Notes under the pieces: generated by a model
The model's input: only the letters and a program-made list of their open reading frames with translations
Databases searched by the model: none
What the model was told of the DNA's origin: nothing
Assembly: GCA_004556455.1 (NCBI GenBank)
Contig: SFGY01000079.1
Location: 1-7,887 of the forward strand
Origin: Clostridiales bacterium
GTDB lineage: Bacteria > Bacillota > Clostridia > Saccharofermentanales > DTU023
Direction of reading: 5' to 3'
Length of the DNA: 7,887 nucleotides
Part shown: positions 1 to 5,790 of the stretch, in pieces
Position numbering within the stretch: position 1 is the stretch's first letter
Layout of the letters: each line of letters opens with the position of its first letter
Program-made: the position numbers and the translations under genes

Positions 1-1
1 T

Positions 2-1210
2 GATAACAACATTCTCCTGACCCAGACGGAACGCCTCACCATGAACAACCGCCCCAAAGACCCCAAGACCGCCCGGAACAAAAACGTGCTGGTCATCGGA
101 GGTTCCGGCAGCGGCAAGACGAGATTTTTTGTGAAGCCGAACCTGATGCAGTGTACCTCTAAGCTCTATCCGGTTAGCTTCATTGTCACCGATCCGAAAG
201 GGGGCCTGATCGGTGAGGTGGGCCAGCTCCTTGTGCGAAGCGGCTACCGGGTCAAAGTGCTGAATACCATCAACTTTTCCAAAAGTATGCGATACAACCC
301 ATTCCGCTACATTCATTCGGAAAAAGACATCTTAAAGCTGGTCAACACCCTGATCTGCAACACCAAGGGGGAAGGCGAAAAAAGCGCCGAAGATTTTTGG
401 GTGAAGTCGGAACGTCTGTTGTATTCGGCCCTTATTGGCTACATCTGGTACGAAGCGCCGGACGATGAAATGAATTTCACGACGCTGCTTGAAATGATCA
501 ACGCCAGCGAAGCCCGCGAGGACGACCCGGAATTTCAATCGCCGGTTGACCAGATGTTTGAACGGCTGGAAAAAAAAGACCCGGAACACTTTGCGGTGCG
601 CCAGTACAAAAAATTCCTGTTGTCGGCAGGCAAGACCCGCAGTTCCATTTTGATTAGCTGCGGGGCCAGATTAGCGCCATTTGACATCCGGGAAGTGCGG
701 GAGCTGATGGAGGACGACGAGCTGGATCTTGACACCATCGGGGATGAAAAAACGGCCCTGTTCCTCATTATGAGCGACACGGACACGACCTTTAACTTCA
801 TTCTTGCCATGGTGCAGAGCCAGCTTATCAACCTCTTATGCGATCGGGCCGATGACAAATACGGCGGGCGGCTGCCCGTCCATGTACGGCTGATTTTAGA
901 CGAGTTCGCCACCATCGGCCAGATACCCAACTTTGACAAGCTGATCGCCACCATCCGAAGCCGTGAAATATCGGCTTCTATCATTTTGCAGAGCCAGTCA
1001 CAGCTAAAGGCCATCTACAAGGATGCCGCGGAAATCATTTCCGACAACTGCGACTGTACGCTTTTCCTGAGTGGCAGAGGCAAGAACGCCAAGGAGATCG
1101 CGGACGTGCTGGGGAAAGAAACCATTGACAGCTATAACCAGAGCGAGAACCGGGGCGCGCAGACCTCCCACGGACTGAACTACCAAAAACTCGGAAAGGA
1201 TATGCCATAA
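2..1210 (+). CDS. VirD4/TraG-type conjugative coupling protein, 5' partial and interrupted at its 3' end
   Basis: This is the ATPase that brings the relaxase-DNA complex to the membrane channel of a type IV secretion system. The frame is open from base 2, before the first ATG at 41, and the upstream residues (ending LLTQTERLT) look like real coupling-protein sequence, so the membrane-anchored N-terminus lies outside the window. Counting from the ATG at 41, a Walker A motif GGSGSGKT lies at residues 20-27 and a Walker B motif LILDEF at 284-289, followed by the ATIGQIPNFDKL and SILQSQSQL-like stretches typical of the family. The conserved run SHGLNYQKLGK ends at base 1198 and is followed only by DMP and a stop. 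Family members continue for roughly 70-100 residues more, so the C-terminus has been replaced by the left end of an inserted element. It may still be translated but is probably non-functional. Base composition is higher in GC than the inserted genes. Confidence 0.88.
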   Translation, partial: DNNILLTQTERLTMNNRPKDPKTARNKNVLVIGGSGSGKTRFFVKPNLMQCTSKLYPVSFIVTDPKGGLIGEVGQLLVRSGYRVKVLNTINFSKSMRYNPFRYIHSEKDILKLVNTLICNTKGEGEKSAEDFWVKSERLLYSALIGYIWYEAPDDEMNFTTLLEMINASEAREDDPEFQSPVDQMFERLEKKDPEHFAVRQYKKFLLSAGKTRSSILISCGARLAPFDIREVRELMEDDELDLDTIGDEKTALFLIMSDTDTTFNFILAMVQSQLINLLCDRADDKYGGRLPVHVRLILDEFATIGQIPNFDKLIATIRSREISASIILQSQSQLKAIYKDAAEIISDNCDCTLFLSGRGKNAKEIADVLGKETIDSYNQSENRGAQTSHGLNYQKLGKDMP

Positions 1211-1245
1211 TTCATGGTGACGAGTTCAGTTGCCTTGAATAACAG

Positions 1246-1262
1246 ATGAACAGGGACACGAT
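1246..1262 (+). repeat. Left-end copy of the 17-base motif ATGAACAGGGACACGAT
   Basis: The motif lies about 45 bases inside the inferred left end. It is an exact inverted copy of 7572-7588 and a near-exact direct copy (two differences) of 7544-7560. TTGAAT occurs five bases before it here (1235-1240) and one base before the direct copy at the right (7537-7542), so the two ends share about 25 bases in the same orientation. Such end-proximal repeats may be recombinase or regulator binding sites; that role is inference. Confidence 0.65.
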
Positions 1263-1299
1263 CAACTGGATTCGGATAAAACGAAAACAGGAGCTCGCT

Positions 1300-1683
1300 A
1301 TGGAGAAATTGAAAAAGCATATCCATGATGACAGTAACGGTCTGGACTATGTTCTGGTCGGAGACTACTATATTCCAGACTTACAGCTGCCGGAGGAAAG
1401 CCGCCCCATCGGACGGTGGGGACGGATGCACAGGGAATATCTGCAAGAGTATTGTTCCGACCGGTACAATGAATTACTTCTGTCTGGAAAGCTGTGGACA
1501 TATCTTGCCGATCTGGATGAGCAGGCACAGAACCGTCTGGATTGTACCATTGCCCAGATAAAAGAAACAGAGGGAGTCACGGAGGAATTGAAAGCAAAAG
1601 ACCAGCTTGCATGGGTCGGTCACATGAACAGCATACGCCACCGGGCAGAGGAAGTCATTCGGTCTGAGATGATTTTCGTCTGA
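1300..1683 (+). CDS. tnpV: TnpV family transposon-encoded protein
   Basis: A 127-residue protein resembling TnpV, a small protein of unknown function carried by Tn4451-like elements of Clostridia. The recognisable pattern is: GDYYIPDLQLPEE, then IGRWGRMHREYLQEY, then LLLSGKLWTYLADLDEQA, then EGVTEELKAKDQLAWV and MNSIRHRAEEVIRSEMI near the C-terminus. I chose the ATG at 1300 because an AGGAG sequence ends six bases upstream and the product then has the usual length of about 120 residues. An in-frame ATG at 1246 would add 18 residues, but it falls at the start of the end-repeat motif and has no good ribosome binding site. The gene is the first one inside the left end and is followed by a bidirectional terminator, so it is not part of the main operon. 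It is rich in charged residues with no signal peptide or membrane segment. Confidence 0.85.
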   Translation: MEKLKKHIHDDSNGLDYVLVGDYYIPDLQLPEESRPIGRWGRMHREYLQEYCSDRYNELLLSGKLWTYLADLDEQAQNRLDCTIAQIKETEGVTEELKAKDQLAWVGHMNSIRHRAEEVIRSEMIFV

Positions 1684-1694
1684 GATGATTTTCG
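1663..1694 (+). repeat. 16-base tandem duplication over the tnpV stop codon
   Basis: The unit TCTGAGATGATTTTCG occurs twice back to back (1663-1678 and 1679-1694), followed by a further partial unit TCTGAGA. The first copy encodes the last residues of TnpV and the stop codon lies at the start of the second copy, so the duplication leaves the protein unchanged. It looks like a recent replication slippage event. Confidence 0.9.
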
Positions 1695-1716
1695 TCTGAG
1701 AAGGTGGAAAAACTGA

Positions 1717-1748
1717 GGCCATTCACTTTTATAGTGGATGGCCTTTTT
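1717..1748. terminator. Bidirectional intrinsic terminator between tnpV and the XRE gene
   Basis: GGCCATTCAC (1717-1726) pairs with GTGGATGGCC (1734-1743) over ten positions with one G-T pair and a seven-base loop, followed by TTTTT at 1744-1748. On the minus strand the same stem is followed by TCAGTTTTT, so it can end transcription of both convergent genes. Confidence 0.85.
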
Positions 1749-1749
1749 G

Positions 1750-2598
1750 CTACCTGCGTTTTTTCTTTTTTGGCATATAATACGGCTGTGGCTTGGCTTT
1801 GCCCCGCATATTGTTTGGGTTTTTAAGCAGTTTGGACAGGCTCAGTATCCGCAGAAAAGCCGAAAAGTCCTCGGATGAAATTTTTTCAAAAGGAATCTGC
1901 ATTTTATCACAAAACTCATGGATCATAGCTTCTGTGTCGTTTCCCATCTGTATGGCCTGTTCAAAATTCTCTTTGACCTCATCCAGTGTTGGCTGTGGGT
2001 CAGCTGTGGTCTTGTCTTTCAAATGATCTTCCCGTATATCCCGGACAATGCTGTCCAGATCATCATGAAGGATATGGCTGTAAAAATCGTTCTCCTGTAC
2101 CTGACCCAATTCCAGCGTCCGCATATACAGATCATTTTCTCCCGGTGCGTGTTCTTTCAGAATGGTCTGCCGGGTAGCTTCCAGAATCAGATTCATCTGG
2201 TTCACCCGCATATCAGCGATCCGGTCAATAAAGATTTCCATATCAACCATCAGCCGCAAGAAATTTGGATGAGTCGCCAGTTCACAAAGCAGGCGGTTGT
2301 TGATCTTTCCGCTGCTCAAAAGTTCCACCATAGCGTCACTCAGATGCAGAGCTTGAAGCTCCGTGTTTGGGTGATTTTTATTTTCTGACACGCCCATCAG
2401 ATAATCAGTGGATACTCCGTAAAACTTTGCCAGTGTCGCAATCGCAAATGGGCTGATGTCTTTGTAGTCATCGCTCTCATATTTCCCCAGTGCCGACTTA
2501 GACAGACCGGTCTGTTCTGCCAGCTGTTCCAGCGTCAGGTGCTTATCCACCACTCGCAGGTCTTTGAGCCGTTCCGGGATTGACAGTTTTGTGTACAT
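1750..2598 (-). CDS. XRE-family HTH transcriptional regulator with a long uncharacterised C-terminal domain
   Basis: A 282-residue DNA-binding protein. The N-terminal part (residues about 9-68) is a Cro/CI-type helix-turn-helix: LTLEQLAEQTGLSKSALGKYES at about 21-42 covers the two helices, and the TLAKFYGVSTDYLMG end is typical of the domain. The remaining 210 residues are mostly helical in character, acidic in the middle, and end in the basic tail PKKKKRR; I do not recognise this domain. The start at 2598 (MYTKLSIPERL) is fixed by a strong AAGGAGGTG ribosome binding site (complement of 2604-2612). A longer in-frame start at 2748 exists but would translate through the promoter. The gene points away from the rightward operon across a shared 340-base control region, the usual arrangement for a repressor that keeps a mobile element silent; that role is inferred from position. 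Confidence 0.88.
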   Translation of the reverse strand: MYTKLSIPERLKDLRVVDKHLTLEQLAEQTGLSKSALGKYESDDYKDISPFAIATLAKFYGVSTDYLMGVSENKNHPNTELQALHLSDAMVELLSSGKINNRLLCELATHPNFLRLMVDMEIFIDRIADMRVNQMNLILEATRQTILKEHAPGENDLYMRTLELGQVQENDFYSHILHDDLDSIVRDIREDHLKDKTTADPQPTLDEVKENFEQAIQMGNDTEAMIHEFCDKMQIPFEKISSEDFSAFLRILSLSKLLKNPNNMRGKAKPQPYYMPKKKKRR

Positions 2599-2632
2599 CA
2601 AAGCACCTCCTTGCCAACGGTTTTTGTTTTTC

Positions 2633-2661
2633 ATTATAGCACATTTCCGAGAGCGTGGAAA
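2633..2661 (-). promoter_or_regulatory. Promoter of the XRE regulator gene
   Basis: On the minus strand a perfect TATAAT (complement of 2633-2638) follows a TTTCCA -35-like box (complement of 2656-2661) at 17 bases. It sits about 35 bases upstream of the start codon, just before the strong ribosome binding site. Confidence 0.6.
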
Positions 2662-2734
2662 TATGCGGTTTTCATGTGTTTTTCCTGCGTCTTGGACATA
2701 CGGGAGCAGCCCTCTTTTTTCGGTAAACTGGTTC

Positions 2735-2763
2735 TTGTCAGGAGACATAGAACCTTGAAAAAT
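2735..2763 (+). promoter_or_regulatory. Possible promoter of the rightward mobilization operon
   Basis: TTGTCA (2735-2740, one mismatch from consensus) is followed after 17 bases by AAAAAT (2758-2763, four of six matches). It is the best candidate found between the divergent XRE gene and the first rightward ORF, and it would give a leader of about 170 bases. The -10 box is weak, so this call is tentative. Confidence 0.3.
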
Positions 2764-2939
2764 GAATGACCGGCTGCAAGGGGGATGACCTCCGGGGAAG
2801 TGACGCTACGATAAGAGCGCACCAAAGAGGACAATACGCTGGGAGAGAATCCGGGCAGGAATACTTTGCAGACAGACCGGCAGACAGAAAAATAAACGAT
2901 GCGGGATATACCGCACCAAATGAATGGAGGTAGATCATT
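2764..2939 (+). other. Untranslated leader of the rightward operon with hairpins and a short direct repeat
   Basis: No convincing gene lies between 2599 and 2939; this half is the probable mRNA leader. Visible structures: a stem GTG-A-CGCT / AGCGCAC (2800-2807 with 2816-2822, one bulged A, loop ACGATAAG); a 12-base-period direct repeat GCAGACAGA at 2868-2876 and 2880-2888; and a hairpin TGCGG/CCGCA with loop GATATA (2900-2915) ten bases ahead of the GGAGG site (2926-2930). These could be operator sites, a structured leader or part of a transfer origin; the sequence alone does not decide. Confidence 0.35.
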
Positions 2940-3233
2940 ATGAAACTGAATATGAAGGAAAAGAAAATTCTTTACGCTTACGCCTGCCCCAGCCATCACA
3001 ACACAGTGACAAGGCTGAAATGGCTGACAGCATTGACTGTTGACCCGGAGGCGAAAAGCCAGATGCTTCATCTTGCTCGTAAAATTGAGACAGAGACAGA
3101 GGAAAGGTGGTACGAAGCCTTTTACCATCATCTGCGTATGGAGATGGACGAATACCGCCGGATTAGACGCAGTCTGCGTGCGCTGAAAGCAAACACCGAT
3201 TATGAGGAGGAACTGTATGAGGAAGCTGTCTAA
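2940..3233 (+). CDS. Small hypothetical protein, first gene of the mobilization operon
   Basis: A 97-residue charged protein starting at an ATG preceded by GGAGG at 2926-2930, nine bases away. It is predicted helical, begins MKLNMKEKKILYAYACP and has a C-terminal half rich in Glu and Arg (ETETEERWYEAF, EYRRIRRSLRALK), with no membrane segment or signal peptide. The middle (TRLKWLTAL, MLHLARKIETE) recalls the short transposon-transfer-assisting proteins found in similar elements, but the match is loose and I do not assign the family. Its last 17 bases overlap the start of the next gene, so the two are probably translationally coupled. Position directly upstream of the relaxase suggests an accessory role in transfer or its control. 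Confidence 0.7.
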   Translation: MKLNMKEKKILYAYACPSHHNTVTRLKWLTALTVDPEAKSQMLHLARKIETETEERWYEAFYHHLRMEMDEYRRIRRSLRALKANTDYEEELYEEAV

Positions 3234-3522
3234 ATATGAAAAAGAAACCATCATCAACTGGAATGAGGGCGAGACGATTGCCAGTATCTACACCTTCAAT
3301 GCCAGCTTGAAACGCAGACTGGAGGATTTCAGCCGGAAGTACCCTCTGCTGTGCCGCTTGGAACGCAGTACGCCGGAAGGTAGCGTGACCTATGTACTGG
3401 ACAAGTCCCGACTTTCGATCCGGCTGGTGCCGCCGTACAGCGAAGAACGGCTGGCAGCTGCAAGGGAGTACGCAAAAGAGCATGGCTTTCAGGTCATACA
3501 GACAGAAGAAAAAATCGCTTAA
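3217..3522 (+). CDS. Small hypothetical protein of conjugative/mobilizable elements
   Basis: A 101-residue protein beginning MRKLSKYEKETIINWNEGE. I set the start at 3217 because GAGGAGG (3204-3210) stands six bases upstream; an in-frame ATG at 3202 would overlap that site. The N-terminal pattern, with NWNEGETIASIYTFNASLKRRLEDF and then RSTPEGSVTYVLDKS and IRLVPPYSEE, is one I associate with small ORFs of unknown function that recur in Clostridia integrative elements. It starts inside the 3' end of the preceding ORF and lies upstream of the hairpin array and relaxase. No catalytic motif is visible. The function is unknown; an accessory transfer role is only a guess from context. Confidence 0.75.
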   Translation: MRKLSKYEKETIINWNEGETIASIYTFNASLKRRLEDFSRKYPLLCRLERSTPEGSVTYVLDKSRLSIRLVPPYSEERLAAAREYAKEHGFQVIQTEEKIA

Positions 3523-3548
3523 AATGAGGGCGATTTACGAAAAAATAT

Positions 3549-3810
3549 CGGGTCTGCACCCGCTGTTTTGATCGGCAATTTCCGCAGGCGTATTCTGTAT
3601 CCACTTCTCGCCTATGGGCGTAAATGTACGGATACGGAGCCGGTGAAACTGGCAAAAACCGCTTCTGCGGTGAAGGCCAGCTTCGCCGGTGCGGGAGTAC
3701 AGAGGGCAGCCAGCCCTTTGTGCCGGGGTGCAGGGGCGGCAGCGCACTGCTGGGGTCAAGGGGCAACGCCCATTCTTCGCAGGTCTGGCGGCTTTGCCGC
3801 CCTCCCCAGC
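3549..3810 (+). other. Hairpin-rich non-coding stretch, candidate oriT or structured leader of the relaxase gene
   Basis: About 320 bases between the small ORF and the relaxase hold no convincing gene but a dense series of inverted repeats: CGGGT/ACCCG (3549-3562); GTATCC/GGATAC (3597-3602 with 3630-3635) enclosing CGCC-TATG-GGCG (3609-3620); ACCGC-TTCT-GCGGT (3658-3671); CAGAGGGC/GCCCTTTG (3700-3720, one G-T pair); and GCTGGGG/CCCCAGC (3749-3755 with 3804-3810) enclosing GGGC-AAC-GCCC (3761-3771) and GGCGGC-TTT-GCCGCC (3787-3801). The stretch is GC-richer than its neighbours. Transfer origins often sit beside the relaxase gene and carry such repeats, so oriT is a reasonable inference, but I see no recognisable MobV-type nick site. 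Confidence 0.45.
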
Positions 3811-3843
3811 CCAGAACATCTTTGCAGGAAGGAGGAAAAATGT

Positions 3844-5088
3844 TTGAAATTAACAAGACACAATGGACGATCTGGGAAGCATGGCACTTACAATCCCCGG
3901 CACAATGACCGTCGGTTCGATGTAGAAAATAGCGAACACATTGACGCTGAGCGTGCCAGACAAAATGTGTACTGGGACTGTTACCGGGGCTTTACCACCC
4001 ACGACTTTCGGGAAAACCCAGAGCAGCCGGATTTCAGCTTTGAGGAAATTGAACGGATGTATTACTACGAGCATTATGCCGACCATGTCAATGCTCAGAA
4101 CGCCCGGAACGAGAAAACCCGGCACATTGAGCGCAATCGCACTGTGGATGATCTTTTGAAAAATAACAAGACCTGTCCAGAAGAAAGCATCTACCAGATC
4201 GGCACTATGGAAGAATCCGTTCCGCCGGAGACTTTAGCGCTCATTGTCAGTGAATTTTATGAGGAATTTGAAAACCGTTTCGGTTCTCATATCCACATTT
4301 TAGACTGGGCGCTCCATCTGGATGAAGGGACTCCGCACATCCATGAGCGCCATGTATTTGACTGTGAAAATCGGTATGGAGAGCTGTGCCCCCAGCAGGA
4401 AAAGGCGTTGGAGGAACTGGGTATCCCTCTCCCTAAACCGGAACAGCCAAAAGGAAAGCACAATAACCGGAAACAGACTTTTGATGCAGTCTGTCGGACA
4501 ATCTTATTTGACATTGCCAAACGGCATGGGCTGCATCTGGAACAGGAGCCGTCTTATGGTGGGCGTGACTATTTGGAAAAGCAGGATTATATCCTGATGA
4601 AGCAGAAGGAGCAGCTGGCGACACAGGAGCAAAAGCTGGAGGAACTGACGCTAAAAATTGAGGATGTAGAAACCTTACTGGAAGATGTTTCCGGTGCAGC
4701 CTATGACAAGGCGGTGGAGGTTGTGACCGACAAGGTTCGGGAACAAACCCAGCTTGAAGATATGGAAGTAATTGAGAAATATCGAAAGAGCGTGGTATCG
4801 CCCAATGCCAAAAATTCGCCAGAAGTTGTGAAGATAGCGAACACTCTGCTGAGTAGGGTGCGAGAAAAATTACAGCAGTCTGCTGAAAAAGTTCTCAAAA
4901 AGGTACAGGCGGTGCTGTTAAAACCGGAGGTCAAACAGGCTGGCAAAGAGCAGATCAAAAATAAAGCCAGAAAATCCATTAAGGAGAAGCTGGCACAAGG
5001 CAAACTGGACGCTGATCGGGAGAACCGGGAGCGCTGGGAGCGTGAAGGACGGATTGCTCCAACAAGAAAACAGGATATGGAATTGTGA
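3844..5088 (+). CDS. Mob_Pre family (MobV-type) relaxase / plasmid mobilization protein
   Basis: A 414-residue relaxase that would nick the transfer origin and stay bound to the DNA strand during transfer. The N-terminus holds RHNGRSGKHGTYNPRHNDRR (residues 5-24), with the first conserved block of the family. The metal-binding motif HLDEGTPHIH lies at 158-167 in the HxDExxPHxH form. Residues from about 245 to 285 are rich in Lys, Gln, Glu and Leu and likely form a coiled coil, and the C-terminus is strongly basic. The best in-frame start is TTG at 3844, eight bases after GGAGG (3831-3835). An ATG at 3840 has the same ribosome binding site but runs in another frame and stops at 3908; a loss of two bases in the ACACA run near 3858 would explain this. 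The frame is open further upstream to 3568 but only across the hairpin array. A hairpin follows the stop codon. Confidence 0.87.
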   Translation: MKLTRHNGRSGKHGTYNPRHNDRRFDVENSEHIDAERARQNVYWDCYRGFTTHDFRENPEQPDFSFEEIERMYYYEHYADHVNAQNARNEKTRHIERNRTVDDLLKNNKTCPEESIYQIGTMEESVPPETLALIVSEFYEEFENRFGSHIHILDWALHLDEGTPHIHERHVFDCENRYGELCPQQEKALEELGIPLPKPEQPKGKHNNRKQTFDAVCRTILFDIAKRHGLHLEQEPSYGGRDYLEKQDYILMKQKEQLATQEQKLEELTLKIEDVETLLEDVSGAAYDKAVEVVTDKVREQTQLEDMEVIEKYRKSVVSPNAKNSPEVVKIANTLLSRVREKLQQSAEKVLKKVQAVLLKPEVKQAGKEQIKNKARKSIKEKLAQGKLDADRENRERWEREGRIAPTRKQDMEL

Positions 5089-5123
5089 GGCATCTGATTT
5101 TCTATGGAAACCGGATGCCTTTT
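5088..5123 (+). terminator. Stem-loop after the relaxase gene, weak terminator or attenuator
   Basis: AGGCATC (5088-5094) pairs with GATGCCT (5114-5120), with an inner TTTC/GAAA stem (5099-5102 with 5107-5110) and the loop TATG, followed by a short T run. It starts inside the relaxase stop codon. The T run is only four bases, so read-through into the primase gene is likely. The only upstream in-frame ATG of the primase frame (5104) lies in the apical loop. Confidence 0.6.
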
Positions 5124-5790
5124 GCATTGTTTGGAGGTGGAAGAAACGAATGTATTTGAAGCAGTAAAACAGTCTGTTACCACAAGGCAGGCTGCTTTGG
5201 TTTATGGAATTTCAGTAGGACGCAACGGGATGGCTCGTTGCCCGTTTCACGATGACAGGCATCCCAGCATGAAGGTGGACAGACGGTTCCATTGTTTTGC
5301 CTGTCAGGCAGATGGAGATGTGATTGATTTCACTTCCCGTCTTTTTGGACTAAGCAGTAAAGAAGCTGCCTTAAAGCTGGCAGAGGACTTCTCAATCAGC
5401 TTTGACCGCAAAGGCCACGATCCGCCACAAAAGAGAGTAATCAAAAGAAAAATCAGCGAGGAAATGCGATACCGGCAGGCAGAGCAGAAATGCTTTCGGG
5501 TGCTGTGCGACTACCTGCGTTTGCTGGAACGATGGAAAGAAGAATATGCGCCCAAACAACCGGAGGATGACTGGAATCCTTTGTTTGTGGAGGCTCTGCA
5601 CAGGCAGCCATATATCGAATATCTGTTGGATCTTCTTTTGTCTGACAGCATAGAAGAACGAGCTTTTGTAGTTGCTGAGTATGGAAAAGAGGTGAGGAAA
5701 ATTGAACAGCGAATATCAGAGTTTATCGCCAGCCACCCAGCAGGCTGTGATGAGCGCAGCCGAAGCCATAGCGCCGGAACAGAGCGTTGA
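5104..5790 (+). CDS. CHC2 zinc-finger DNA primase-like protein
   Basis: A protein of up to 228 residues with the N-terminal zinc-binding domain of DnaG-type primases. The motif is CPFH at 46-49 followed by HCFAC at 63-67, giving Cys46, His49, Cys64 and Cys67 as ligands, and then DGDVIDF, typical of the CHC2 fold. No catalytic Toprim domain is present; residues after about 100 are helical and of unknown role. It would help load or prime replication with the VapE helicase, whose gene overlaps its last 89 bases. The start is uncertain: ATG 5104 has no good ribosome binding site and lies in a hairpin loop. A good site, GGAGG at 5133-5137, stands eight bases before an in-frame ACG at 5146, exactly where homologues as I recall them begin MNVFEAVKQS. 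GTG 5137 and TTG 5131 are other in-frame options. The protein probably begins near 5131-5146. Confidence 0.85.
   Translation: METGCLLHCLEVEETNVFEAVKQSVTTRQAALVYGISVGRNGMARCPFHDDRHPSMKVDRRFHCFACQADGDVIDFTSRLFGLSSKEAALKLAEDFSISFDRKGHDPPQKRVIKRKISEEMRYRQAEQKCFRVLCDYLRLLERWKEEYAPKQPEDDWNPLFVEALHRQPYIEYLLDLLLSDSIEERAFVVAEYGKEVRKIEQRISEFIASHPAGCDERSRSHSAGTER

Noticed and set aside
535..1014. Leftward open frame of 159 residues opposite virD4
   Set aside because: Serine- and arginine-rich shadow of a GC-rich coding region with clear Walker motifs on the plus strand.
2599..2748. 50-residue N-terminal extension of the XRE regulator
   Set aside because: It would be translated through the -10 box and the strong ribosome binding site; the 2598 start gives a standard helix-turn-helix N-terminus.
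2634..3257. Leftward open frame of 207 residues
   Set aside because: It overlaps the XRE promoter, the leader and the first small ORF on the opposite strand, has no ribosome binding site and has a composition typical of a shadow frame.
3568..3843. 92-residue N-terminal extension of the relaxase from a TTG at 3568
   Set aside because: The segment covers the hairpin array, reads as low-complexity Ala/Gly/Arg sequence and is unlike the relaxase family N-terminus.
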